Shown piece after piece: positions 36,101 through 50,370 of a stretch of DNA of 64,000 nucleotides. The notes beneath the pieces were generated by a model. The model was not told where the DNA came from and ran no database searches. It saw nothing but the letters and a program-made list of their open reading frames with translations. Positions within the stretch are counted from its first letter, which is position 1. Each line of letters opens with the position of its first letter. Made by a program: the position numbers and the translations under genes. Origin of the DNA: Linyphia triangularis (Eukaryota; Arthropoda; Arachnida; Araneae; Linyphiidae); NCBI GenBank assembly GCA_963978545.1, contig OZ021723.1, forward strand, positions 4,588,001 to 4,652,000. The letters run 5' to 3'.

Positions 36101-36129
36101 TAACAGTGTGGTATGGTGTAGTGTAGTGA

Positions 36130-36360
36130 AGAGTGACGTAATGTAATGTAATGTATAATATATAATATAATATAATAATATATAATATAATATAATAATA
36201 TATAATATAATAATAATATATAATAATATAATAATAATTATATATAATAATATAATAATAATATATAATAATATAATAATAATATTATAATAATATTATA
36301 ATATATAATATGTAATATAATATAATATAATATAATATAATATAATATAATATAATATTT
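36130..36360. repeat. AT-rich microsatellite (taata / tataa units)
   Basis: An irregular mix of ataat and atataat units with almost no G or C. Simple sequence. Confidence 0.95.
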
Positions 36361-37080
36361 GCATAGAATCACAGCAAGGCTAAACAAAATAACATTCTCT
36401 CTTTAAAATTGAACGAAATAGAACGCGTTTAAAAACGTGATATACATTACTTCAGATGAGATATGTAATGAGAAAGTTTCTGCGAATATAAATCCAAATC
36501 TTACATATTCAAAACATTTTAAATTATCTGAATTTAAGAAAAAATGTACGGAAGTAAAATTTTTACCAGAAATAAATTTTTAAGTAAACGTTCAGTACAT
36601 ATTCTATCAAAACAGATTATATAAATGTGTTGTATTCGCAATATAAAAGCTTACTTTTCTAATTTAAGAGCTTAAATAGAATTTCAACATTTTCAACACC
36701 CTGTGTAAATCCTCATAAACAAAATTTGTGCAAAGTTCAGATAGCAAAGATGCAATATTTTTAAAAAATTGAAAATGGGCTCCTAGTTGACAATTGTTTC
36801 AACGTATTCACGATGTACCTTTAAAGGAATTTTACACTTTAAAAGGCGTGTAAACATTTTTTTTTAATAAGCTTGCTGCAAGGTTTATGTTGAATACGCT
36901 CAAATCTAGAATCAACCATCGTGAGTCTTTTGTGCAAAGCCTTGTCATGAAGGAATAACCCTTCAACTTTGCTACTACAAGTCTAATGACAAATAAATTA
37001 CAACGTTTACATAAGCTTGCATGCAATTCAGGATACAGCTCACTCACTTTTAAACTGGTTCTAATTTGTCCAATTAGATA
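36361..37080. other. Unassigned AT-rich sequence
   Basis: No gene recognised. Any apparent minus-strand frame here is only an extension of the neighbouring microsatellite frame. Confidence 0.4.
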
Positions 37081-37081
37081 G

Positions 37082-39692
<2,611 letters not shown>

Positions 39693-39702
39693 CTTTATAT
39701 CA

Positions 39703-39880
39703 CGCCGATCAAACGGTATAGTGGTTAGCGTGCTAGCTTCTAGACCGCGAGGTTGCGTGTTCGAGTCCCGTGTTAGGCATGGGTGTTTGTAAATGTATGT
39801 TGACTTGTCAAATGACGAATGTTTCGGCGCATTATAGCCCTCTAGTTGCTGACGGCGCCAAATAATCTGAAAACAACCAA
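39703..39880 (+). mobile_element. tRNA-derived SINE (family A), copy 5
   Basis: It begins cgccgatcaaacggtatag and ends gaaaacaaccaa. An 11-bp target duplication, cctttatatca, flanks it (39692-39702 and 39881-39891). It sits next to a T-run and at the edge of element family 3. Confidence 0.95.
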
Positions 39881-39891
39881 CCTTTATATCA

Positions 39892-40440
39892 TCTTCGTTT
39901 TTGTGTGTAAGTATGTGGATCTGTCCATCGATGAAGGGCAAATCTGAGGAGGACTAATTAACCCGCTTGACGTCATCCAGTCGAGCTGAAACTTGGTAGA
40001 TAGATTCGATGTCGATAACAATGCATTCTATCAAAATTTAGGCGCTGTCACTAAAAGGTCGGTTTTGCGGAATACTAAAAAACCAACTTGCCGTCATCAA
40101 TCGCGCTGAAATAGCATTTAACCGATCATTGAAGAAACTCTTTCCTGTTTCCAAAACTGTTTTAATAAATAAATAATAAAAATGTTTTAATCGGAGTAAA
40201 TAAAAGACATTTGTATGAGAGTGCATAAATTCACATTCATTTTTAATGAATAAATTGTGAATCGTAGTTTGCCGCATATTTTGCGTATAAAGATGTTAGC
40301 AGCATTTAAAATTAGATGCAAACACCAAGTACACGCTGACACCAGAAACGACGTAATGCCAATGAATATAAAAATTGGCAATGCATAAAAAGGGTTTATA
40401 TTAATAACTTTGTTTTTATGGGTTATATTTTATGTGATCA
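39892..40440 (-). mobile_element. Element family 3, copy 2 (reverse)
   Basis: Read in reverse it gives gcattgccaatttttatatt, ggtgtttgcatctaatttta, ggaaacaggaaagagtttct and atagaatgcattgttatcg in the same order as copy 1. Its outer tail borders the SINE at 39703. Frames at 40038-40277 and 40187-40381 follow the repeat. Confidence 0.65.
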
Positions 40441-40794
40441 AGCGGTACAATTTATCATCAATCTGATTGCCTAAATTATAACATCGCCATTATTGATTCA
40501 CCACTTTAATATTTAATTACAAAAAAAAAAATTGATTTTTCGAAATCTTGCAATGAACTAATTACCTTAAAAAATTATAAAAAGATTATTATTTTTAAAA
40601 TTCTTGTTTCAAATTTTATTGACTGACTGGTAAAACATTTTTATGACTGGCAATTACTTTTCCTGTACCTTATTTTATTATCAATCCTTGTTTAAACATT
40701 CTTATAAGAACTCTAGCCTTTGTACACTTGAACACTTGCTGAGACAAATGACTACATGTCTGTTTTGAACAGTGAAAACGCATTACAGTGAAAA
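40441..40794. other. Unassigned sequence
   Basis: Nothing recognised. Confidence 0.4.
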
Positions 40795-40808
40795 CCCGAA
40801 TTATCTAG

Positions 40809-40988
40809 TTGGTTGGTTGTTTTCAGATTATCTGGCGCTGTCAGCAACACGAGGGCTATAATGCGCCGAAACATTCATCATTTGACAAACCAACATACAT
40901 TTACAAACACCCATGCCGTACACGGGACTCGAACCCGCAACCTCGTGGTCTAGAAGCTAGTAGGCTAACCACTATACCGTTTGGTCGG
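40809..40988 (-). mobile_element. tRNA-derived SINE (family A), copy 6
   Basis: On the minus strand it starts with gccgaccaaacggtatagtg and ends aaaacaaccaaccaa. A 14-bp target duplication, cccgaattatctag, flanks it (40795-40808 and 40989-41002). Confidence 0.96.
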
Positions 40989-41002
40989 CCCGAATTATCT
41001 AG

Positions 41003-41716
41003 AGAAAGCACGTTCTGAATGCTCCAGTCAAAACGTGCTTTTTCTGATTCGGTTAAAGTGCGTTCTAACTGAGGGCTCATTAAAACGCGTTTTAACTTAT
41101 TTTACTCTGTAACAACTCTATAATTTAATTACATAAAATGCGTTCTAATTGACCACACCAATCGAAACTCGTTTTAACATTGGTCTAGGTAAAAATCCCA
41201 ACAAGTCACAATCCCGAATGGGACAAAGATATTAATATTTGCAACTATTTCAATTTTTTTTTTTTTTTAAATTTTACACTCTTAAAAATCCACAAAATCA
41301 TTTAACTTAACTCATGAACGCTGATTGGTAAGCAAATCTTACAAGAAGTAGATTGAAATCGTCATGGGTGGGTTAAAAGCATAATATAGTTAGAGGAGGA
41401 ATAGATGAATTTTGGTGATTTAATTTTTAAAAATTAAATGGCGGACGGTTGTCGGTAAACTTTTATCCTATGATCCCTTTTGGTGACTTTTCAAAACTGT
41501 CCCCAAATCCAAAATAGTGTCAAAACACATCTATAACATGCAAGGCCAGAGTGCTTACCACATAGCCATCACATCAGATGGCCCGAGATGTTTAGAAACT
41601 TGAAAAGTATTTAGCATAAACGTTAATGATGCCTACTATTTTTCTTGGCTTGATGCAGGTTTTGATGTAATTAACTTTATCAAACCACAGTAACATATTG
41701 TGCATCAAAAATAAGA
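41003..41716. other. Unassigned sequence
   Basis: No gene recognised. Several cgttct/cgttttaac phrases repeat loosely at 41010-41180. Confidence 0.35.
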
Positions 41717-42500
41717 TCAGTTCTCCTATACGGGCCTGAGATATATAAAGTTACAGGAACATCAGACAAAGGTACCAAATCTCTTTCTAAACAAATGTTT
41801 TAGAATAATAATGAAAATCTTCTGGCTAAACACAATTACAAATGGAATACTCTCAAAGAAAATAAGATTAAGACCAATAGATGAGGAAATAAGATTAAGA
41901 CCAATAGATGAGGAAATAAGATTAAGACCAATAGATGAGGAAATAAGGTTACGATCAATAGATGAGGAAATAAGATTAAGACTAATAGATGAGAAAATAA
42001 GGTTAAGATCAATAGATGAGGAAATAAGATTAAGACCAATAGATGAGAAAATAAGGTTAAGATCAATAGATGAGGAAATAAGATTAAGACCAATAGATGA
42101 GAAAATAAGGTTAAGATCAATAGATGAGGAAATAAGATTAAGACCAATAGATGAGAAAATAAGGTTAAGATCAATAGATGAGGAAATAAGATTAAGACCA
42201 ATAGATGAGAAAATAAGGTTAAGATCAATAGATGAGGAAATAAAAATTAAAAGATGCTGCCTAACTGGCCATATCTTGAGAATAAAGAGTGATGAAATTC
42301 CAAATGTTGCCCTCACTTGGGCACCAGAGGAAATACGCCAACCTGGACGTCTTAAGTTAACGTGGAGAAGGATGATAGAGATTGAAAGAGATAGGACCGT
42401 ATGGGCGAGCTGGAAAAAAGCAGGGATTGTTGTAGAAGACTGGTGAGGCTGGAGAGCTAGACTAAAGGCCTTATGCACCCCTGGGCCCGATAACAAATGA
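41717..42500 (+). pseudogene. LINE (RTE-like) ORF2 C-terminal fragment with in-frame repeat expansion
   Basis: The plus strand encodes the typical C-terminal region of arthropod LINE polymerase proteins. SVLLYGPEIYKV (from 41717) corresponds to the usual VLLYGAETW; after a frameshift comes NKCFRIIMKIFWLNTITN (around 41793-41843), and then RCCLTGHILRI followed by NVALTWAPEEIRQPGR and KLTWRRMIEIE, which match the conserved GHxLR, ALxW and GRPxxxWRR motifs. Between FWLNTITNGIL and RCCLTGH the frame holds 14 copies of a 9-residue unit. A TGA at 42444-42446 interrupts the tail (GWRARLKALCTPG follows). Only the last ~200 residues survive, so it is an inactive 5'-truncated copy. The clade assignment is inference from these motifs. 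Confidence 0.85.
41862..42239 (+). repeat. 27-bp tandem repeat, 14 units, inside the LINE frame
   Basis: Each unit encodes IRLR-P/S/L-IDE-E/K, nine residues, and 14 units span 41862-42239 with no change of frame. The later units alternate P-K and S-E types, so the array grew first by 27 bp and then as 54-bp dimers. Because the unit is a multiple of three, opposite-strand frames are also open (41762-42613 and 41836-42228) and are shadows. Confidence 0.97.
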
Positions 42501-42899
42501 TGATTAGGGAGAAACCATGATGGTGATGAACGTTGTGCTAAAATTGGCAATGTAAAATAAATAAATAACCCTAGACACGACATAAAATGAAGCGTTGATC
42601 CTGCTAAAATCAATCTTTTCTAACATTTCACTTCCTTGCATTCCCAATGCAAAAAAAAAAAAAAAAAAAACCGGTGTACAATCTTTAAAAAACTAGGGGT
42701 GTGTATCATCGCACAGCTTTCAATTACACTATAAAACAGAAGTGGATTTGTATTATCTACCGTATTTATATTTTCATCACTCATTTAGTAAAATTGAACA
42801 ATTTGCAATATTTTTTGCGATAGTTCTTGTATGGGTCTTTTAAAAAAGAAAACTCCACCAAATAGCAATGCATTTTTCAATAATTCTTTCTTGTAAGTG
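42501..42899. other. Unassigned sequence, A-run
   Basis: The LINE 3' flank is followed by an A-run at 42650-42670. A plus-strand donor-like ctt-gtaagtg lies at 42891. No gene is supported. Confidence 0.35.
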
Positions 42900-43400
42900 A
42901 AACTGGTGCTGAGAAGAAAGAACGATCGTTGACGAAGTATGCTCAAAGAAAGAAAGGTCTATGTTAAAGGCATTCGTTTTTCAGCTTTTTACGCCATTAA
43001 AGTATTTTTACGGGAATTTCGGAGGTGGGGACGTTTAGAACACCTTAAGAGGCATCACCACAGCGATTTTGAACAAAATCTTTATTCCCGTTTTTTAGCA
43101 ATCATTGAAAAACATATTTTTTAATGGCAGCTACCTTATGTGAATGCGCGATTTTGACGAAAACCTTAATGGCAAGTCCTTAAGCTTCAACCAATCAGCA
43201 TACGAATTTTGAACATTGTAGGTCATCTTGTTAAGGAGTTATGCTGACCACAGATACACAAACACACAGACAGACATTTTTTCAAGATAACTTTTTTGAA
43301 ATCAAGATGTTCCAAAACGTGGAGAATAGCAAAAAAAATCGATATACTTTCTATACTTTCATTACCCTATGTATACATATACTAAATTGAAAGTAAAAAA
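42900..43400 (+). mobile_element. Dispersed-element tail with ACACAGACAGACA motif
   Basis: The sequence ccacagatacacaaacacac, then agacagacattttttcaag and the end ctatactttcattaccctat resemble the 3' ends of old non-LTR-type dispersed elements in arthropods, from general knowledge. No second copy lies in the window, so the assignment is tentative. Confidence 0.35.
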
Positions 43401-44750
43401 GCTAGTTCTCAATAAGATTTGACCCGTTATTGATTTATTTTTTAAATATAATGATGGATGAAGGGACTCTTATTTGTCTCAAATGCGAATGTACGTGTTC
43501 ATATAAAAGCATGTAAACACGAAACGCTTTCAAGTTGTTTCTTTAAGTGGCCTTCCAATTTTACGCTGGGTCTCTTTTGCGGAGGTACGCGATTCATTGA
43601 TTTCATTCCCAGATGGGGGTTAACTTCATTAATAGGGAACTGTGGCATCAGATTTAAAGAAAGAAAAGCATCTTTCATTCGATAAGTCACGTTCAACACT
43701 TTTGTTGCTTATCACTTGAAGTCACTAAGTGACTAAAAATAAATATATGAAGGATTTTCATTCGAAGAAATCACAATTTTTTTTTAAGAAATAAATAGTG
43801 CAGTGTAAAAAGAAATTTCAAAAAGCCAATGACGTAAAATTCTGGGGTTACTATTATCTATATTTCGGAGTTCATTTGGCGATAGTACCGTGACACTTGA
43901 TTGCCACCTAAAAATATTTCCACGTTAGTTATAACATTTAATAATATAAAAAGAAGTTAGTGACATGATACACAAAAAATTATTTCGATATTCACACTTT
44001 TCTATTTAAATAAAAATTGGTTTATGTTTGTTAAAAAAATCTCGAATATTTTTCTTATATTCCCAGTACTTAAAATTTTACAGTCTTTTAAAATTTAAGA
44101 ATTTGGCTATTCTGGAAATCTCAAAATAAGATGCTCGTGTCAGAAAAATATTAATTTTCTTAATAGCTACTGATTATGTGTTTATGAATTTTGTTTGAAA
44201 CTCTTTGAAGCTACGCAATAATTCAGAAAGAAAAAAATCCTCCCTCCAAATTAAAATAAGCTTATAAAAAATAACAAATTGTTCATACTCATCTTTTGTT
44301 CTTTAAAAAATTCATTTTGTAATAAAAAAAAAAGTCGCATGTGTATCAATTGTTATCATTCTGAAAAAAACAAAAGAATTGTGTTTTGGACTAGTTACAT
44401 TGAGAACTTTGCTTTCATCAGTTAAAAAAAAAAATACTTGTCTTAAATTTAAATTTAAAACAAACAGCTATTATTAAATACAATGTGGACTCCAAGTATC
44501 CGTTACGTTTATATATTCAAACCATAAAATGACTTCTATATTTTATGTTCGAAGTACATATTTTACCCCCCACTCCCATTGCAATGGGAGAAAAGAAGCC
44601 AGTCGAATGTGCTACTTTGCAAAGTGTATGGCATTAGGCTTGTTCATACACTTTAGACACCAAAATATTAGTGTTGGATTAGCTGAGGATTTTAAGAGAA
44701 TTCTTTAATCAATGCTATTATATTTAAATATAATATCATAATAATCAGAG
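43401..44750. other. Unassigned AT-rich sequence
   Basis: No gene recognised. Overlapping frames at 43458-43685 (plus) and 43499-43699 (minus) have no known motif. A perfect 18-bp palindrome, CTCCCATTGCAATGGGAG, lies at 44573-44590. Confidence 0.35.
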
Positions 44751-45035
44751 GGATTTATATAGTGCCAGTATCATAATAGGCTGAGAAATTCGTATAGTGC
44801 CAGTATCATAATAGGCTGAGAAATCTGTATAGTGTCAGTATCATAATAAGCGGAGAGATTTGTATAGTGCCAGTATCATAATAAACGGAGAATTTTGTAT
44901 AGTGCCAGTATCATAATAATCTGAGAGATTTGTATAGTGTCAGTATCATAATAAGCGGAGAGATTTGTATATAGCCAGTATCATAATAAGCGGGGAAAAA
45001 TGTATAGTGCCAGTATCATAATAAGCGGAGAGATT
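44751..45035. repeat. 35-bp satellite, array 1 (about 8 units)
   Basis: Units follow tgtatagtgccagtatcat plus aataagctgagagatt. The array is more diverged than array 2 (aataggctg, aagcggag variants). It ends with aagcggggaaaaatg, then the border gagagatttttaatttgc, which is shared with array 2. Confidence 0.95.
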
Positions 45036-45750
45036 TTTAATTTGCATTACCACCGCTTTGAAAAATATAGCGGGCTCCGATAGTGACAAAAGGTGTCGTT
45101 AAACTTTTAACATTAATTTAATATTAGAAAAATCAAAATAATCAGAGGTTATTTTGGTTATTTTCAAATTATCTGAATTAATTGTGGTTAATAACCACTG
45201 TTAATTATTATAATTTGAAAAACAATTCGTTGGGGAAGCGGGGGTAACAAATTTTTAAAATACCATAAGCTTTATCGATATAAGCAAAACTTAACTAGAA
45301 TTTTGGACTGAAGGCTAAAACTATTGTTAAGTGCGAATGCAAAGGATTAAAGATAATGCGTTCACTAAAATTAAAAAAAAAAAAATTATATTAATTTATG
45401 TACTTTAAAGAAAAGTTTATTCAGGTGTAACGTGATGTAAAAATAATAATTGGTGTTATCATTTCAGATGAAATAACTACAAAGCTGATAAAATTGGTTC
45501 AAGTAAATGAGTTCATATTTCGAACTCGCAAGTATTTTCATAACTTGAATGAAGTTAAAATTAATGTTTCTAAAAATATATTCCATAAGAAGACAATCTA
45601 ATAAAATATAGATATTTTCTTTATTCCCGACGAATAAAAGGGTTCGAGCTTTGGAAAAAGATTTGGGGAAAAAAATCTATTAAAACCGATGGAAAATTAT
45701 TTTTAGGGGAATTGTTTAGTTAGTAGAATCTTCGTTCTTTTCCTTTACAG
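45036..45750. other. Spacer between array 1 and the candidate exon
   Basis: The first ~85 bp (taatttgcattaccacc to gttaaacttttaacat) duplicates the right border of array 2 at 48260-48340. An inverted repeat around gtggttaataaccac lies near 45162-45216. The last 20 bases form a good splice acceptor (ttcgttcttttcctttacag). Confidence 0.5.
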
Positions 45751-45912
45751 ACTTTGGAGAAGCAAAATTTGATCTTCATCCGATTTGTTCCTGCCGCTCC
45801 TATTTTATTTGCTACGATAACGTTGTCATGTCACAAGATTTCTGCTTCAGGAGGAATGTCCTTAATTTATACCCTAACGAAAACATCTTACTTTACAATA
45901 AGTATCATTAAT
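45751..45912 (+). CDS. Candidate exon with chitin-binding (CBM14/peritrophin-A-like) half-domain
   Basis: A strong acceptor (ttcttttcctttacag) ends at 45750. Reading from 45751 in phase 1 (two bases, then TTT) gives FGEAKFDLHPICSC, then RSYFICYDNVVMSQDFC and FRRNVLN, with TAA at 45910-45912. The order HP, C, five residues, C (YFIC), ten residues, C, then a stretch ending N is the core of peritrophin-A / CBM14 domains, secreted modules that bind chitin in cuticle and gut lining, and phase-1 introns are usual for them. The first and last cysteines of the six are not in this exon; the fifth position appears lost. It may be one exon of a host gene or a decayed copy. No partner exon was found. Confidence 0.4.
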
Positions 45913-46023
45913 GAAAATATAAAAGATATTGTATAAGAAAATGGAAAAAGTTGTCAATAACATTTTGTTAAATGGAACGATACCGATGGAACACTCCGAG
46001 TTTCACAATTTTTTTATTTTTTC

Positions 46024-48270
46024 AAAATAAGCGGAGAAATATGTATAGAGCCAATATCATAATAAGCTGAGAAATTTGTATAGTGCCAGTATCATAATAA
46101 GCTGAGAGATTTGTATAGCGTCAGTATCATAATAAGCTGAGAAATTTGTATAGTGCCAGTATCATAATAAGCTGAGAAATTTGTATAGTGTCAGTATCAT
46201 AATAAGCTGAGAAATTTGTATAGTGCCAGTATCATAATAAGCTGAGAAATTTGTATAGTGTCAGTATCATAATAAGCTGAGAAATTTGTATAGTGCCAGT
46301 ATCATAATAAGCTGAGAGATTTGTATAGTGTCAGTATCATAATAAGCTGAGAGATTTGTATAGTGTCAGTATCATAATAAGCTGAGAGATTTGTATAGTG
46401 TCAGTATCATAATAAGCTGAGAAATTTGTATAGTGCCAGTTTCATAATAAGCTAAGAAATTTGTATAGTGTCAGTATCATAATAAGCTGAGATATTTGTA
46501 TAGTGCCAGTATCATAATAAGCTGAGAAATTTGTATAGTGCCAGTATCATAATAAGCTGAGAAATTTGTATAGTGTCAGTATCATAATAAGCTGAGAGAT
46601 TTGTATAGTGCCAGTATCATAATAAGCTGAGAAATTTGTATAGTGTCAGTATCATAATAAGCTGAGAAATTTGTATAGTGCCAGTATCATAATAAGCTGA
46701 GAGATTTGTATAGTGTCAGTATCATAATAAGCTGAGAGATTTGTATAGTGTCAGTATCATAATAAGCTGAGAGATTTGTATAGTGTCAGTATCATAATAA
46801 GCTGAGAAATTTGTATAGTGCCAGTTTCATAATAAGCTAAGAAATTTGTATAGTGTCAGTATCATAATAAGCTGAGATATTTGTATAGTGCCAGTATCAT
46901 AATAAGCTGAGAAATTTGTATAGTGCCAGTATCATAATAAGCTGAGAAATTTGTATAGTGTCAGTATCATAATAAGCTGAGAAATTTGTATAGTGCCAGT
47001 ATCATAATAAGCTGAGAAATTTGTATAGTGTCAGTATCATAATAAGCTGAGAAATTTGTATAGTGCCAGTATCATAATAAGCTGAGAGATTTGTATAGTG
47101 TCAGTATCATAATAAGCTGAGAGATTTGTATAGTGTCAGTATCATAATAAGCTGAGAGATTTGTATAGTGTCAGTATCATAATAAGCTGAGAAATTTGTA
47201 TAGTGCCAGTTTCATAATAAGCTAAGAAATTTGTATAGTGTCAGTATCATAATAAGCTGAGATATTTGTATAGTGCCAGTATCATAATAAGCTGAGAAAT
47301 TTGTATAGTGCCAGTATCATAATAAGCTGAGAAATTTGTATAGTGTCAGTATCATAATAAGCTGAGAAATTTGTATAGTGTCAGTATCATAATAAGCTGA
47401 GAAATTTGTATAGTGTCAGTATCATAATAAGCTGAGAAATTTGTATCATAATAAGCTGAGAAATTTGTATCATAATAAGCTGAGAGATTTGTATAGTGTC
47501 AGTATCATAATAAGCTGAGAGATTTGTATAGTGTCAGTATCATAATAAGCTGAGAAATTTGTATAGTGTCAGTATCATAATAAGCTGAGAGATTTGTATA
47601 GTGTCAGTATCATAATAAGCTGAGATATTTGTATAGTGCCAGTATCATATTAAGCTGAGAGATTTGTATAGTGCCAGTATCATAATAAGCTGAGAGATTT
47701 GTATAGCGTCAGTATCATAATAAGCTGAGAAATTTGTATAGTGCCAGTATCATAATAAGCTGAGAAATTTGTATAGTGTCAGTATCATAATAAGCTGAGA
47801 AATTTGTATAGTGCCAGTATCATAATAAGCTGAGAGATTTGTATAGTGTCAGTATCATAATAAGCTGAGATATTTGTATAGTGCCAGTATCATAATAAGC
47901 TGAGAGATTTGTATAGTGCCAGTATCATAATAAGCTGAGAGATTTGTATAGTGTCAGTATCATAATAAGCTGAGAAATTTGTATAGTGTCAGTATCATAA
48001 TAAGCTGAGAAATTTGTATAGTGTCAGTATCATAATAAGCTGAGAAATTTGTATAGTGTCAGTATCATAATAAGCTGAGAGATTTGTATAGTGACAGTAT
48101 CATAATAAGCTGAGAGATTTGTATAGTGCCAGTATCATAATAAGCTGAGAGATTTGTATAGTGCCAGTATCATAATAAGCTGAGAGATTTGTATAGAGCC
48201 AGTATCATAATAAGCGGGGAAAATTGTACAGTGCCAGTATCATAATAAGCAGAGAGATTTTTAATTTGCA
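46024..48270. repeat. 35-bp satellite, array 2 (about 63 units) with 11-unit higher-order repeats
   Basis: Units of 35 bp (tgtatagtgccagtatcat plus aataagctgagaaatt) run almost unbroken. Two main variants, gtgcc and gtgtc, alternate over parts of the array. A rare variant, ccagtttcataataagctaa, occurs at 46436, 46821 and 47206, exactly 385 bp (11 units) apart, so a higher-order block has been copied about three times. Two shortened units lie at 47440-47480. The right border is the same as that of array 1. Confidence 0.97.
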
Positions 48271-48344
48271 TTACCACCTCTTTGAAAAAGATAGCTGCTC
48301 CGATAGTGACAATGAGTGCCGTTAAACTTTTAACATGAACCAGA

Positions 48345-48789
48345 ATCAGTTAGATCAAACGTTATACTCCAAAAGGACTCAATTTAGAGTGAAACTGGAA
48401 CAGTTTCGAATAATATCGAACCCACAGAAAATAATTAACGCTCTGGGTTATTTAAAAATAATAACCACTAAACAATCAACGTGTTAAAAAAGACATTGTC
48501 AATTATTTAAAAAAAAAACTCTTAACAAAACAAATATCTACTTATGAGGAAATTCGCTACAATCCAATGAATATTGAAGGGATTTTTTAACCACTTCCCT
48601 AAACATCAAATGACTAATTCATTCTTAGCAAACAATTTTTAAATTACAAATATTTCTTATGATAAGATAATGAAACGAGGAATCGAAGAAACAAAAATGT
48701 AACCCTTATAGACTTTTTAATATAAATCCTTTAAATACATAGCCAACTTTCATAAACAATCAATCAATCAATCAATCATTACTTATTTA
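48345..48789. other. Unassigned AT-rich sequence
   Basis: No gene recognised; a short caat repeat lies at 48760-48778. Confidence 0.4.
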
Positions 48790-49130
48790 AATGATTTTAA
48801 GCTCAGATCCACTTTTCATTGTGTTTGCCCACTACGTTTTTTTTTCCCACAGAACTTGATAGAATGCATTGTTATTTACAGCTAGACTATCTGCAAAGTT
48901 TCAGATTGATTAGATCTGGGCAAGTAGGTTAATTAGTTCTCCGAAAGGTCAATAAAGGCGTGTGTGGAACCGATCTTTCAGTGATAGTTCTCAAAACTGA
49001 TAGAATGTTGTCTTATCGACAACACATTTATCAGTCAAATTTCAACTCGATTGGATGAAATCAAGTGAGTTAATTATCCCCCAACAGATTTGCAAACAAA
49101 CACACACATACAAAAATCAAAAATAATACA
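48790..49130 (+). mobile_element. Element family 3, copy 3 (partial)
   Basis: The phrases aacttgatagaatgcattg, tctgcaaagtttcagattga and acacacacatacaaaaatca match the tail half of copies 1 and 2. Confidence 0.6.
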
Positions 49131-49688
49131 AAGGCTTGAAAAAAAATTAATTAATGTTTTGCTAGATATTTAAGAAGTCCAATTCTATTAACGCCACACC
49201 ACCAACCCTCGTTCAGTAACTCATTCTTAATACTTCAATATCATATTTTTTTTCCATTCTACATTTAAAATAGAAAAGATAAAATCAAACAAAATTCTAA
49301 AACTAGTTAATTGAAGCACCCTTGTTTGGTAACACGTATCCGACTGATGTTTCCATTCTTTCAAAAAAACAGTATTAAAATCAGAATTATTAATTACGAC
49401 ATGAAGGAGAATCGAATCCACAGAAAAAGTTAATGCTATGTGGACTATTAAAAAGTCTGATACTATTAACCACCACATAATTAACGCTCAATCGTTAACC
49501 AATATTTCAATATTTTTCACATTTCCTTTTAATTATCTCTTACCAAAAAGGATGACGGGCACCGGCGATATTCGAAATCACATAAGAAAAAGATTCAAAT
49601 TGAAAGTAAGATATTTGAACAACACTTCCGAACCTCTTACAGACACTTTAAAGAAAAAATACTGTTACACAAATTTTCTGTGCATAGT
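49131..49688. other. Unassigned AT-rich sequence
   Basis: Overlapping short frames on both strands (49227-49478 minus, 49438-49713 plus) show no known motif. Confidence 0.35.
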
Positions 49689-50113
49689 TGTAATTAGTGA
49701 CGTATTTGTTTAAAGTTCTATTTAATTTATTTTATTTTTAACAGCGATAATACAGGTTATAAAAAGGTGGCAACATCTAAAGCAATCGGGAAATTTTCGA
49801 GATGTTTCCGTTTGACTGGATATTTCGAGAAAGTTCTTTCGCGCACCTATAAATTAGACCACAGCCTAAGATCTAAGATCAATTTTACTTGGGATGTCGA
49901 TAAAAGAAGCTGAGCGCTTTGTTTACTTAAAATGAGTGTGTCTGAATTATCGTTGAATTCGAAGTTGTTTTTATTGAAGCTTGTTTTGAAGCTTGATAGT
50001 AATTTGCACTGATGTTAGGAGAAATTTTTTGAGCCTTTGAAGAGGAGAATAAATAATATTTTTTTTCTAATAAAAACTGTGCCATCATTGCCTCTAAGAA
50101 AAATTCATAACAC
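49689..50113 (+). mobile_element. Solo-LTR-like sequence, copy B
   Basis: It runs from tgtaattagtgacg to attcataaca, aligning with 14120-14540 including the ggttataaaaaggtggcaac region, the TATA-like stretch (ctataaatta at 49847) and the poly-A signal (aataaa near 50048) before tgtgccatcattgcctc. No target duplication is evident. Confidence 0.55.
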
Positions 50114-50370
50114 AATACACTTTTCTATGCGACAAGGTTCCGATAGACGAGCATCAAACCTGAATAAAGATTACGGAGTGGGATATATAGAACTCAGAAC
50201 GTAAGAAGAAGATAACAGTAAATATCCTTCTCTATACTCGCTATGTTACAATCTTCTAGCCCCCAGTACATTTAGAAACTACTTAGTAGAAAATTTTGAA
50301 ATTTGAAGAGTAGCTACGAAAATGATCACTTAATGAAATGACATAAATTGAAAATGTGAAAATAGTGATA

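Noticed and set aside
41762..42613. 283-codon minus-strand frame and the 130-codon frame at 41836-42228
   Set aside because: Both exist only because the 27-bp repeat is a multiple of three; the plus strand carries the recognisable LINE motifs.
44573..44590. Perfect 18-bp palindrome CTCCCATTGCAATGGGAG as a regulatory site
   Set aside because: No gene or promoter is next to it and no known factor site was recognised.
46024..48270. CRISPR-like array of 35-bp repeats
   Set aside because: There are no unique spacers; units are directly adjacent, and the genome is clearly eukaryotic.
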